DNA of 64,000 nucleotides from Marinobacter koreensis (GTDB taxonomy: Bacteria > Pseudomonadota > Gammaproteobacteria > Pseudomonadales > Oleiphilaceae), in assembly GCF_023156285.1 (NCBI RefSeq), contig NZ_JAKZAJ010000007.1:62001-126000 (forward strand), written 5' to 3'. Below, piece by piece: positions 9,102 through 17,766 of this stretch. The notes beneath the pieces were generated by a model. That model did no database searches, was not told where the DNA came from, and saw only the letters and a program-made list of their open reading frames with translations. Both the position numbers and the translations under genes were made by a program. Numbering within the stretch: the stretch's first letter is position 1; each line of letters starts with the position of its first letter.

Positions 9102-9602
9102 GCTTTCCTGCACCCAAATCAGGCGGGCTCGGCCAGCATGCTGCACATTGGTGCGTGAGATTACAGGCTCTGGCGGTTCGTTCTGAGCATCAAAGCCAGT
9201 GATATTTTTGTAATTGACTGATACCAAAGAAAAATTAAAGGGCTGGCCTCATACTTGTAATGAGAGGTCCATCAAGACCTTTGAAATGAAACGCTATAAA
9301 AGATTGCGTTTCAGGTGCCAAACAAGCTAAAAAGGCGCGGTTTGAAATTTGCAAAATCGGCGGCTTTGTATTAAAACAGTTTCATCACGAAAGGCTTTAA
9401 GAAGATCTTGTAAGTGATTGAACTATAAAGATCTGCCGATGCGTAGATTTTTCAGAAAAAGAAGAAAAGTTATCGAATTGTCACAAAAATGACATGCAGA
9501 TAATGCAGAATCCGGCTCATCCAGCCTGGCTGGTGACGCCCTAAAAATCGGGATTAGAACCCGTCGCTAAAACCTGAGTTAACTCAAAAAGGAAGGCGCA
9601 AC
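9102..9602. other. 501-base AT-rich gap between dtd and the porin
   Basis: I see no convincing coding frame. The gap should hold the porin promoter and leader. Two dyads stand out: a perfect 8-base inverted repeat TGAAACGC / GCGTTTCA with an 11-base spacer (9287-9313), and TGTCA-N6-TGACA (9479-9494). Neither has a following T-run. An SD-like AAGGAAGG lies just before the porin ATG. Confidence 0.6.
9287..9313. repeat. Perfect inverted repeat in the porin upstream region
   Basis: TGAAACGC and its exact reverse complement GCGTTTCA are separated by an AT-rich 11-base spacer containing TATAAA. It could be an operator or an RNA hairpin. Its binding protein is not known to me. Confidence 0.5.
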
Positions 9603-10688
9603 ATGAAAAAGACGCTCATCGCATCTGCTATTGCAGCCGCAACGTTCTCTGGAGCCGCGCTGGCCCAGAATACCGCCACGATGACTGCCGACGATCTGGC
9701 AGCGCGCATGGATTCTATGCCGACTGTCTACGGTAACATCCAGCTGGCGATTGTTCACGACAACTTCGACAATGGTCCGTCTTCTCTGGACTTTGCCGAT
9801 AATGGTTCCACTATTGGTTTCAAGCACGACCACGAAATCGCTCCGGGTATCACCGGTTTCTTCAAGGCCGAACTGGAATTTGACGCTGACCAGAAAGCTG
9901 GCAACGGCGGCCTGAACGGTTTTGATGAAGCCTACATTGGTGTGAAAGGCGACCGTTTCGGTCAAGTTTGGGCGGGCTCTGACGACTCCACCTACGAAAC
10001 TGCCATTGACGAAATCTACAACCATTATGAGTACGGTTCTTTTATCGGTGGCAGCTATGACACCGGTGAGGGTGACCTGGTTCAGTACCGGTCTCCGTCT
10101 TTTGGCGGTCTGACTGTTGGTGCAGCCGTTCAGATCAATGGTGATAGCACTACTGGTGGCAAAAGCTACCCGTATCAGTTGGCGGCCATATACCAGATGG
10201 GCGGTTTGGAGCTGGCATTCGCTATGGACTCCAACGACGGTTCTCTCGCCTATTCCCAAGATGGGAAAAACGATGATCCTCTCAAAAAAGCTAGCGAACG
10301 TAGCATAAACAACGAGAATACCTATGGCTTGCGTGCTAGCTATAGCTTGGAAAATCTCCGTGTAACCGGTGAATACCAAACTCGCAAGGACGTCTCAGAC
10401 GTCTACGGAGTAATGGGTGTTTACACAATGGGTGCGAATAATTTCTCAGCTTCTTATCAAGTAGAAGACTATGATACGTCTGAAAGCTTGAAGAGTGATG
10501 TCTGGGCTCTTCAGGCCCTTCACAACCTGTCCGACTACATGTATGTCTGGGTTGAAGGTTACATGTACGGTGGTGACAGTGTTTACGCGTACAATGGTCG
10601 TGACACTACCGGTAATGGCTTCAACGATACCTTCGATTACACCGACCAGCGTTCTATCGCTGCTGTAGGCGCTGTTTACTACTTCTGA
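9603..10688 (+). CDS. Gram-negative outer-membrane porin
   Basis: A predicted 361-residue trimeric beta-barrel porin for small hydrophilic solutes. It has a classic signal peptide, MKKTLIASAIAAATFSGAALA, with cleavage before Q. The mature part is rich in alternating aromatic strands, Asp and Gly, and ends VYYF with the C-terminal phenylalanine recognised by the BAM complex. An early segment (YGNIQLAIVHDNFDNG) and a constriction-loop-like YGSFIGGSYDTGEGDLVQYRS segment fit the OmpC-like Porin_4 group. The start is fixed by AAGGAAGG 8-9 bases upstream. Substrate specificity cannot be told. It is flanked by a 501-base control region and a terminator, so it is monocistronic. Confidence 0.9.
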   Translation: MKKTLIASAIAAATFSGAALAQNTATMTADDLAARMDSMPTVYGNIQLAIVHDNFDNGPSSLDFADNGSTIGFKHDHEIAPGITGFFKAELEFDADQKAGNGGLNGFDEAYIGVKGDRFGQVWAGSDDSTYETAIDEIYNHYEYGSFIGGSYDTGEGDLVQYRSPSFGGLTVGAAVQINGDSTTGGKSYPYQLAAIYQMGGLELAFAMDSNDGSLAYSQDGKNDDPLKKASERSINNENTYGLRASYSLENLRVTGEYQTRKDVSDVYGVMGVYTMGANNFSASYQVEDYDTSESLKSDVWALQALHNLSDYMYVWVEGYMYGGDSVYAYNGRDTTGNGFNDTFDYTDQRSIAAVGAVYYF

Positions 10689-10727
10689 TCCGCTGATTCT
10701 CTGAACAGCTAATCAAAGTAGTACCAG

Positions 10728-10761
10728 AAAAACCGGTGACTTTCGGGTCACCGGTTTTTTT
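10728..10761 (+). terminator. Terminator after the porin
   Basis: Stem AAAACCGGTGAC / GTCACCGGTTTT followed by a T-run, about 40 bases after the porin stop. Confidence 0.93.
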
Positions 10762-10797
10762 ATGTATTCTCAGGCAAACCCCTCAGGAGAAGGCCGT

Positions 10798-11652
10798 GTG
10801 GCAGAAGAGCTTGAAATCAAACTGACTATATCGCAAGAAAACGTTCCCGCGGTGGCGCAGTGGGTATCGACGCTCCCGGAGGCTCGTTTCGGTGAGGAGA
10901 AACGCCTGGTCAACCGCTATTTCGATACGCCAACGGCCGATCTGAATCGCGAAAAGGCTGCCCTGAGAGTACGGCAGGCAGGCGATCACTTTATCCAGAC
11001 TTTGAAAACCCGGGGCGATTTCGTTGCCGGTGCACACCGTCGACAGGAGTGGGAGTGGCCATTGCCGGGGCCGAATCTGCAACTGGGACTACTTGCGGAT
11101 TCGCCGCTGGCGGAACGCGTTAACCTGGCGGAGCTGTCAGCCATTTTTGAGACCAATTTTCAGCGTCGTACCTGGTGGATCGTCACTGATGACGCTGAAA
11201 TTGAAGTAGCGCTGGATTCCGGTCAGGTCGTCAATGGTGATCACATATTGCCGTTGCACGAGGTTGAGTTCGAGCTGAAAGCCGGAGATCCGGGGGCCCT
11301 GATGTCCTATGCTCAGATCCTGGCGGCCACGGTCCCGGTTTTCCTGAACCTCGTCAGCAAAGCGGAGCAGGGCTACCATCTGGCGGGACTGTATCACCCG
11401 CGGGTTGAGACGGGGACAGGGCCTCTGACGGTTGAGGGATTTCTCCGGCGATTGAGCCTGGCATGGTTGACCGGAGCGTCGCCCGAAGTCAGGGAAGATG
11501 AACTCAAGGGGCTCAGGAGTATCAGTCACACGTTTCAGACCCCTTCGAATCCTGATTCGGTCTTCGACGCGATCAAGTCCGGTACACCGATCCGCTCGCT
11601 TGCGTCCGCTCCGGATCTGGGGCAGTTGCAACTGGCTCTGGCCCGTGCGTGA
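10798..11652 (+). CDS. CYTH-domain protein (inorganic triphosphatase-like, YgiF related)
   Basis: The CYTH domain (about residues 1-200 of 284) is a triphosphate tunnel metalloenzyme fold. It shows the ExExK signature ELEIK at the N terminus, RYFDTPTADL, the LRVRQ strand and a late EVEFELK strand. E. coli YgiF is a triphosphatase with CYTH plus CHAD domains and also lies next to glnE. Here only about 85 residues follow CYTH, so the CHAD domain is missing or vestigial. I chose GTG at 10798 because AGGAGA lies 7 bases upstream. An in-frame ATG at 10762 sits on the tail of the porin terminator. glnE follows after 70 bases. Confidence 0.82.
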   Translation: MAEELEIKLTISQENVPAVAQWVSTLPEARFGEEKRLVNRYFDTPTADLNREKAALRVRQAGDHFIQTLKTRGDFVAGAHRRQEWEWPLPGPNLQLGLLADSPLAERVNLAELSAIFETNFQRRTWWIVTDDAEIEVALDSGQVVNGDHILPLHEVEFELKAGDPGALMSYAQILAATVPVFLNLVSKAEQGYHLAGLYHPRVETGTGPLTVEGFLRRLSLAWLTGASPEVREDELKGLRSISHTFQTPSNPDSVFDAIKSGTPIRSLASAPDLGQLQLALARA

Positions 11653-11722
11653 GATCGCCGCTCTTTTGGATGTTGTTCCATATTTGAGAAAACACTATTT
11701 CGCCGTTGCAGGGGGCTGATTT

Positions 11723-14626
11723 ATGTCCGAGCCATGGAGTGCATTGCCGTCGCTGATCGCTGACGATGTATCGAGTTGCTGGGGAAGCGTCTTTCCGGAC
11801 GGCGTGCCGGGCTGGCTAGTGGCAGACAAGCATCTTTCGGAGCAGACGATCGCTGACGCGATCGGGCGCAGTCTGTTTATCCGGCAAACCCTGGAGCGTC
11901 ATCCGGAGCAGGTCCAGGAACTGATGGCGTCTCGCTCGCTGGCTGAGCCTACTACGACGGCCTATCTGGCTGAGCGTTGGCAGGAGTTCCGGGCCCGTGT
12001 GAACGCTGAGCCCGATCTCCACAAGGCCCTTCGCCAGTTCCGGCGGGAAACCCAGTTTCGTATTATCTGGCGCGATCTGCTTCGGTGGGCGGATCTGCGA
12101 GAGACGATGGCATCGGCCAGTGCTTTTGCCGACATCTGTATTGATGGAGCGCTGGCATGGCTCTATCAGGACGCATGCGAACAGTTTGGCACCCCTTACG
12201 GAACCGACCCTGTCTCCGGAGACGATGTGCCGCAGCCGCTGGTTGTTCTGGGCATGGGGAAACTGGGTGGTCACGAACTGAACGTATCGTCGGACATTGA
12301 CCTGATCTTCGCATTCCCGGAAAAAGGCGAGACCCGGGGAGGGCGCCGCTCCCTGGACAATCAGCAGTTTTTTATCCGTCTGGGTCAGCGTCTGATTCAG
12401 GCGCTCGATCAGATCACCGCAGACGGTTTTGTGTTTCGAGTGGATATGCGCTTGCGGCCGTATGGTCAGAGTGGCGCGCTTGCGCTGAGCTTTTCGGCGC
12501 TCGAAACCTATTACCAGGACCAGGGGCGGGACTGGGAGCGCTATGCCATGGTCAAGGCCCGTGTCGTAGCTGGTGATCAGGCGGCCGGTGAGGTTCTCAT
12601 GGAGACCCTGCGTCCGTTCGTCTATCGCAAGTACATTGATTTCAGCGCGTTTGAATCGCTACGCAGTATGAAGGCGATGATAAGCCGGGAAGTCCGGCGC
12701 AAGGGGCTGGAAAACAACATCAAGTTGGGTAGCGGGGGTATTCGGGAAATCGAGTTTGTGGTCCAGGCATTCCAGCTTATCCGCGGAGGGCGGGATCGCG
12801 AGCTGCAGCAGCGGGAGCTTCTGGTCATCCTTGGTGAGCTTGAGACTCTGGAACTCCTTCCTCCGGACGTGGTTTCCGAATTGCGAGAGGCCTACGTGTT
12901 TCTGCGCAATCTCGAGCACGCCCTGCAGGGGATCGAGGACAAACAGACACAGACTCTTCCGGACGATGCGCTGAATCGTGCCCGGGTGGCAAGCATCATG
13001 GGGTTTGCTGATTGGGAGGCGTGTCTGACGGAACTGGAAGGGCACCGTGAAAAAGTGGCAACGCACTTTGCCAACATCATCGCGACGGAAGAGGATGACG
13101 TAGGAAGCGACGCCGATTTCGACGAAGAGTGGCATGAAATCTGGCTGGCTGAAGCTGACGCCGATTCGGGCAGAGCCTGGCTGTCCTCTCAGGGATATGA
13201 GGACCCTGAGGGCTCGCTCCAGGCATTGGCCGATCTGCGCGACAGCCGGACGGTTGAGACCCTGCAGACCCAGGGACGCAAGCGCTTGAACCAGTTCATG
13301 CCTGTTCTGCTCGAGGCATTGACCCAGGTCGACAATCCCTCCGAGACGCTGGTGCGGGTTCTCCAGCTTGTCAATGCGATTCTCCGGCGGACAGCCTACA
13401 TGGTGCTCCTGCTGGAAAATCCCGGGGCGCGAACTCAGCTGGTCGGGTTGTGTAGCGAGAGCCCCTGGATTGCTCGCCAGCTGGCAGAAACGCCGCTGTT
13501 GCTCGATGAACTGCTCAACGCCGAGAGTCTCTATTCTCCGCCGGCCAAAGAAGAGCTACAGGATGACCTCCGGCAGCAGATGCTGAGGATTCCCTTTGAG
13601 GACCTGGAAGAGCAGATGGAATCCCTGCGGCATTTCAAGAAGGCGCATATCCTGCGGGTCGCCGCGTCCGAGCTAAAGGGCACCCTGCCTCTGATGAAAG
13701 TGAGCGATTACCTTACCTGGATCGCCGAGGTGGTGCTGGATCATGTCGTGGATGTCGCGTTTGCAAATCTGGTCAGCCGGCACGGTTACCCGCGCCGTGA
13801 GGACGGCTCCGCCTGTGAGACGGATTTTGGCATCATCGGTTATGGCAAGCTCGGTGGTATCGAATTGGGTTACACCTCGGATCTCGACCTTGTGTTCATT
13901 CACAATGCGGACCCCGAGTTGTCGACCGACGGTGACAAACCGATCGACAACGCGGTGTTCTACACCCGGCTGGGCCAGAGGATTGTCCACATTCTCAGTA
14001 CCCAGACACCTTCGGGCCAGTTGTACGAGGTGGATATGCGCCTGCGCCCGTCGGGCAACTCCGGGTTGCTGGTGACAACGTTGAGAGCGTTCGAAAAGTA
14101 TCAACGAAACGACGCCTGGACGTGGGAGCATCAGGCCCTGGCCCGTGCCCGCGGTGTCGCAGGTTGTGCCGACGCACTGCGCGCGTTTGAAGATATTCGG
14201 CACGCTATTCTGTGCGAACCCAGGGATCGGCAGGCTCTTCGGCAGGCCGTCGTCGAGATGCGGGAAAAGATGCGGGCCAGTTTGGGGACGCCTGAAAATC
14301 GGAGATCGGAAACGTTTCATATCAAGCATGATGCCGGCGGCATCGTCGATATCGAGTTCCTGGTTCAATACCTGATGCTGGCCTGGTGTTCCGAATACCC
14401 TGAATTGACCCAGTGGTCGGATAACATTCGCCAGATGGAGGCCCTGGGGCAGGTTGGTGTGTTATCGACGGAAGATGCGGAAGGTCTGCGGGAAGCTTTT
14501 ATTACGCTCAGGTCGACCATACATCGCCGGGCCCTGCAGAATCTCAACAGCCAGGTGAGTGGCGATGCATTCCCCGAAGAGCGTCACTACATCCGGTCGA
14601 TGTGGAAGAAAGTGATGATTGGTTAG
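11723..14626 (+). CDS. glnE: Bifunctional glutamine synthetase adenylyltransferase/deadenylase
   Basis: GlnE attaches AMP to, and removes it from, the conserved Tyr of GlnA in response to PII and glutamine. At 967 residues it is a typical full-length enzyme. The N-terminal adenylyl-removing nucleotidyltransferase domain carries LGMGKLGGHELNVSSDIDLIF. The C-terminal adenylyltransferase domain carries IGYGKLGGIELGYTSDLDLVF. Both keep the GxGKLGG...SDxDL catalytic signature, followed by VDMRLRPYG and VDMRLRPSG. The CYTH gene precedes it. Its partner GlnA, with target Tyr396, is in this window. Confidence 0.97.
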   Translation: MSEPWSALPSLIADDVSSCWGSVFPDGVPGWLVADKHLSEQTIADAIGRSLFIRQTLERHPEQVQELMASRSLAEPTTTAYLAERWQEFRARVNAEPDLHKALRQFRRETQFRIIWRDLLRWADLRETMASASAFADICIDGALAWLYQDACEQFGTPYGTDPVSGDDVPQPLVVLGMGKLGGHELNVSSDIDLIFAFPEKGETRGGRRSLDNQQFFIRLGQRLIQALDQITADGFVFRVDMRLRPYGQSGALALSFSALETYYQDQGRDWERYAMVKARVVAGDQAAGEVLMETLRPFVYRKYIDFSAFESLRSMKAMISREVRRKGLENNIKLGSGGIREIEFVVQAFQLIRGGRDRELQQRELLVILGELETLELLPPDVVSELREAYVFLRNLEHALQGIEDKQTQTLPDDALNRARVASIMGFADWEACLTELEGHREKVATHFANIIATEEDDVGSDADFDEEWHEIWLAEADADSGRAWLSSQGYEDPEGSLQALADLRDSRTVETLQTQGRKRLNQFMPVLLEALTQVDNPSETLVRVLQLVNAILRRTAYMVLLLENPGARTQLVGLCSESPWIARQLAETPLLLDELLNAESLYSPPAKEELQDDLRQQMLRIPFEDLEEQMESLRHFKKAHILRVAASELKGTLPLMKVSDYLTWIAEVVLDHVVDVAFANLVSRHGYPRREDGSACETDFGIIGYGKLGGIELGYTSDLDLVFIHNADPELSTDGDKPIDNAVFYTRLGQRIVHILSTQTPSGQLYEVDMRLRPSGNSGLLVTTLRAFEKYQRNDAWTWEHQALARARGVAGCADALRAFEDIRHAILCEPRDRQALRQAVVEMREKMRASLGTPENRRSETFHIKHDAGGIVDIEFLVQYLMLAWCSEYPELTQWSDNIRQMEALGQVGVLSTEDAEGLREAFITLRSTIHRRALQNLNSQVSGDAFPEERHYIRSMWKKVMIG

Positions 14627-14705
14627 TAACCTAAATTTATTTTCAGAGAGCTTTCCTGCTAGAATGCCGATTCCCCGAAAACCGCTTTTTTAGGAGCAAT
14701 GAAGA

Positions 14706-15629
14706 ATGTCGATGGCTGATCGTGATGGCCTTATCTGGCTCGATGGTGAAATGGTTCCCTGGCGGGATGCCAAAACCCACGTGTTGACCCACACCCTGCA
14801 TTACGGTCTTGGCTGTTTTGAAGGTGTGCGAGCCTATAGCACAGACAACGGCCCCGCCATTTTTCGTCTCAATGAACACACTGATCGGCTGTTCCGCTCC
14901 GCGCATATCCTGAACATGAAGATGCCGTTCAGCAAAGAAGAACTCAATGAGGCTCAGAGGGCGTCTGTCCGGGAGAATAACCTGGATGAAGCCTACCTGC
15001 GTCCAATGGTTTTTCTGGGCTCCGAGGGTATGGGGCTGCGCGCCGATAACCTGAAGGTACACGTGATGGTCGCAGCCTGGAGCTGGCCGTCCTACATGTC
15101 TCCGGAAGCCAAGGAACTGGGTATCAAGGTTCGCACCTCGTCCTATACCCGCCACCACGTGAACATCACGATGTGTAAGGCCAAGGCCAATGGTAACTAC
15201 ATCAACTCGATGCTGGCCCTGAACGAGGCGATATCCGGTGGCGCAGAGGAGGCCCTGTTGCTCGATAATGAGGGCTATGTCGCCGAAGGTTCCGGGGAAA
15301 ATATTTTCATTGTGCGGGACGGTGTGCTCCACACCCCCGAGCTGACCTCCTGCCTGGAAGGTATTACCCGGGCGACCATCATCACCTTTGCAAAAGAACT
15401 GGGTCTGGAGGTGCGTGAGCGCCGTATTACGCGGGATGAAGTTTACATCGCGGAAGAGGCCTTCTTTACCGGGACCGCCGCTGAAGTCCTGCCTATCCGG
15501 GAGCTTGATGGCCGGGTGATTGGTGCTGGCAAGCGTGGACCGGTTACCGAAAAGCTTCAGGCCATGTACTTCGATGCGGTCAAAGGCAAATCAGCGAAGC
15601 ACGCTAACTGGCTCACACCGGTGAAGTAA
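14706..15629 (+). CDS. ilvE: Branched-chain amino acid aminotransferase
   Basis: A 307-residue PLP enzyme of fold type IV that catalyses the last step of Leu, Ile and Val synthesis. Visible family features are the opening segment ADRDGLIWLDGEMVPW, LHYGLGCFEGVRAY, the catalytic lysine region MCKAKANGNYINSMLALNEA, EGSGENIFIVRDG and the FFTGTAAEVLPI phosphate-binding segment. The length matches E. coli IlvE (309). An SD GGAGCAA lies upstream of the ATG. It is convergent with the LpxL-type gene, with a GC-rich hairpin between them. Confidence 0.96.
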   Translation: MSMADRDGLIWLDGEMVPWRDAKTHVLTHTLHYGLGCFEGVRAYSTDNGPAIFRLNEHTDRLFRSAHILNMKMPFSKEELNEAQRASVRENNLDEAYLRPMVFLGSEGMGLRADNLKVHVMVAAWSWPSYMSPEAKELGIKVRTSSYTRHHVNITMCKAKANGNYINSMLALNEAISGGAEEALLLDNEGYVAEGSGENIFIVRDGVLHTPELTSCLEGITRATIITFAKELGLEVRERRITRDEVYIAEEAFFTGTAAEVLPIRELDGRVIGAGKRGPVTEKLQAMYFDAVKGKSAKHANWLTPVK

Positions 15630-15655
15630 AGGTTTAATAGGACGATTTTAGCTCT

Positions 15656-15704
15656 CGGCTCCGGGGGAATGCCGTTCAATAGATAGGCTTCTCCCCCGGA
15701 GCTG
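15656..15704. repeat. Long GC-rich hairpin at the convergent ilvE / acyltransferase junction
   Basis: Arms GCTCCGGGGGA (15658-15668) and TCCCCCGGAGC (15692-15702) are perfectly complementary and can extend by two more pairs. The loop is 23 bases and contains the stop codon of the minus-strand acyltransferase gene. Neither strand has a T-run after it, so it is not a standard intrinsic terminator. Confidence 0.7.
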
Positions 15705-16554
15705 TACGTCTGAACCGCTTGTATTCCCACTGGTATTGAGTGGGAATATCGGCAATGCACTTTTCTACAGATTGATTCAGGGCCGCCAACGATAGCGTGA
15801 GATCACTTGAAGACATCCCTGCCTCCGCCTCCCGAATAACAATCTTAAATCCTTGCCCATCTGGTAGCCTTTTTGCGTAAGTTATAAGTGGCTTTGCTCC
15901 GGTCTTCAGTATGAGCTTCGAGGCAAGTGTCATGGTTAGCGCTGGGATGCCAAAAAACGGTGCAAATTCGCCGCCTTCGCGTATTGGCGTTTGGTCCGGA
16001 AGGATGCCGACGACGCCACCTTCTCGTAGAATGGTAAACAGACGCATTATGCCTCGCCTGTTGGTGGCTACCAGTTCGGAGCCGCTTCGGCCTCGAACCT
16101 CCTTCATATAGTCTTCCAGCCCCGGTTGGTTCGGGGGGCTATAAAGTGCCGCCATTTTGTAGCGGGAAGCAAAGAAAAGCCCTGCCAGTTCCCAGTTTCC
16201 GAGGTGCGGTGCGAGGAGAAGTAGTCCTTTATGACCGTTCTGGTAGTCTTCTAAAAGATGTTCACCCTCAACTTCGCGAATTAGACCCAGACATCGTTCT
16301 ACAGGCCATTCCCACATCAGCGGAATTTCGAACGCGGTAGCGCCTGTCTCTTGAAGGCTCAGACGACCGAGATTTTCGATTTCCTCTGTGCCGAGGTTCG
16401 GGTAGCACGCACGCAGATTTTTTCGGGTTGTTTCAACGGCGCGCCCTCCGAATTGCCAGTAGATCTTACCTAGCAATCGACCTAGGCGCTGAGCTCTCCC
16501 AAGGCTTAGGAATGACAGCAGGTGAAGAGTCAGCTTGATGAGTTTGCTTGTCAC
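15676..16554 (-). CDS. Lipid A biosynthesis acyltransferase, LpxL/HtrB family (copy 1)
   Basis: A predicted inner-membrane acyltransferase that adds a secondary acyl chain to Kdo2-lipid A. The N terminus has a hydrophobic segment (LIKLTLHLLSFLSL). The catalytic HX4(D/E) motif is present as HLGNWE, followed by LYSPPNQP, NRRGIMRLF and ILPDQTPIREGGEFAPFFG. The end PTQYQWEYKRFRR is family-typical. I chose GTG at 16554 because GGAAG lies 5 bases upstream. The frame opens earlier only at a TTG. About 292 residues. It is divergent from the first ELM1-family gene, with 94 bases between. Chain specificity cannot be assigned. Confidence 0.88.
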   Translation of the reverse strand: MTSKLIKLTLHLLSFLSLGRAQRLGRLLGKIYWQFGGRAVETTRKNLRACYPNLGTEEIENLGRLSLQETGATAFEIPLMWEWPVERCLGLIREVEGEHLLEDYQNGHKGLLLLAPHLGNWELAGLFFASRYKMAALYSPPNQPGLEDYMKEVRGRSGSELVATNRRGIMRLFTILREGGVVGILPDQTPIREGGEFAPFFGIPALTMTLASKLILKTGAKPLITYAKRLPDGQGFKIVIREAEAGMSSSDLTLSLAALNQSVEKCIADIPTQYQWEYKRFRRTAPGEKPIY

Positions 16555-16648
16555 GATAACTTCCACTAGGGGCAAAGGAGGGCCCAAAACCTACCACTGT
16601 CATAACAGGCGCACAAGGCCTGGTGCGACTCTGAGGCTTTGCCCGATT

Positions 16649-17638
16649 ATGGTGTCCCATTGCTTGCTGATATCATTGCTTCGTCGAAACGAAACTACGG
16701 TCGCCTTTGGGTGTCGTGCCGATGGAAATACAAAAGAGGTTGGGCCAGATTTGGGTAGCATTCTTATTATCAGCGACGGCAAGGCGGGCCATTTGAATCA
16801 GTCACTAGGGCTTGCCGACGCTCTCGTAAGGCTGCGCCCTGGAACGGTTGTTGAGAAAATGGAGCCGCTATCGCTGGCCAAGGCGTTGGCAATGTTGGTT
16901 ATGGGTGGGCAGATGCCCTGTAAACGAAGGCCCGCTGTTATAATTGGCGCAGGCCATGGTACCCATTTAACGCTGCTGGCCTTCCGTCGATGCTTGAATG
17001 TTCCCGCCGTGGTAGTCATGAAGCCGAGTTTGCCCCTGAGGTTGTTTGATCTGTGTCTTGTTCCGGAGCACGATAGTCCACCTAGTAGATCGAATGTAAT
17101 AGCTACTCGCGGTGCACTCAATCGGATGCAGCCCGGGGCAAAAAAACCGGGAACCGGAATGATCCTGGTCGGGGGGCCGTCCCAGGATAGTGGCTGGGAC
17201 GAGGAACTACTATTGGGAGGCATTAAGGAACTGGTCCATTCAGATCCTCGCCGCTGGCAGTTGACGACCTCCAGGCGAACGCCGGATTCAACCCTCGAGA
17301 AGCTGAAGTCCCTCGCAGGCGTGGAGGTCGTTCCCGTTGGTGAGACGGCTCAGGACTGGCTGCCACGGCAATTGGCTATCACGGAGCAGTGTTGGGTTAC
17401 GGAAGACAGCGTCTCGATGATATACGAGGCCTTATCCGCTGGCTGCGCCGTAGGAGTTTTTGAGGTTCCCTGGACGAGGGGCAAGTCCCGATTATTGCAA
17501 GGTATAGTTGAGCTGAAAAAACGCCATATGGTTACCTCTTTTTCGAGCTGGTCTGGCGGAGCTTTGGCTCGATCTTGCGAGAGGCTGAATGAATCGAAGC
17601 GTTGCGCTCAACTGATTATTGAAAGAGGCTGGTTATGA
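16649..17638 (+). CDS. ELM1-family protein (copy 1), putative GT-B-fold glycosyltransferase
   Basis: This belongs to the family named after the plant mitochondrial fission protein ELM1. From memory, its Pfam entry sits in the GT-B glycosyltransferase clan. Conserved points are ISDGKAGHLNQSLGL, IGAGHGTH, ILVGGPSQDSGW, the signature TTSRRTP, and EDSVSMIYEALSAGC near the C terminus, where GT-B enzymes bind the donor nucleotide. The start at 16649 is a best guess; the frame is open upstream. It opens the plus-strand glycan cluster. A role in LPS core or polysaccharide synthesis is inferred from its neighbours. Bacterial members have no firm biochemical function that I know of. Confidence 0.75.
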   Translation: MVSHCLLISLLRRNETTVAFGCRADGNTKEVGPDLGSILIISDGKAGHLNQSLGLADALVRLRPGTVVEKMEPLSLAKALAMLVMGGQMPCKRRPAVIIGAGHGTHLTLLAFRRCLNVPAVVVMKPSLPLRLFDLCLVPEHDSPPSRSNVIATRGALNRMQPGAKKPGTGMILVGGPSQDSGWDEELLLGGIKELVHSDPRRWQLTTSRRTPDSTLEKLKSLAGVEVVPVGETAQDWLPRQLAITEQCWVTEDSVSMIYEALSAGCAVGVFEVPWTRGKSRLLQGIVELKKRHMVTSFSSWSGGALARSCERLNESKRCAQLIIERGWL

Positions 17639-17766
17639 TTCTTACGCCTCCGGTGCTCCGGTAATTCCGATTTCATGCATAGAAAAGCAGGAAGCCCACG
17701 AATTCAAGAATCCGCTTTCAGCTATTTGTGTAGACCTTCATTTGTGACTGACTTCGGTATTTTCTT

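Noticed and set aside
9479..9494. Pho box in front of the porin
   Set aside because: PhoB sites are direct repeats (CTGTCAT spaced by 4), whereas this is an inverted TGTCA-N6-TGACA. A phosphate porin is therefore not supported.
10762..10797. ATG 10762 as start of the CYTH gene
   Set aside because: It sits at the T-run of the porin terminator. GTG 10798 has a good SD and starts right at the ExExK motif.
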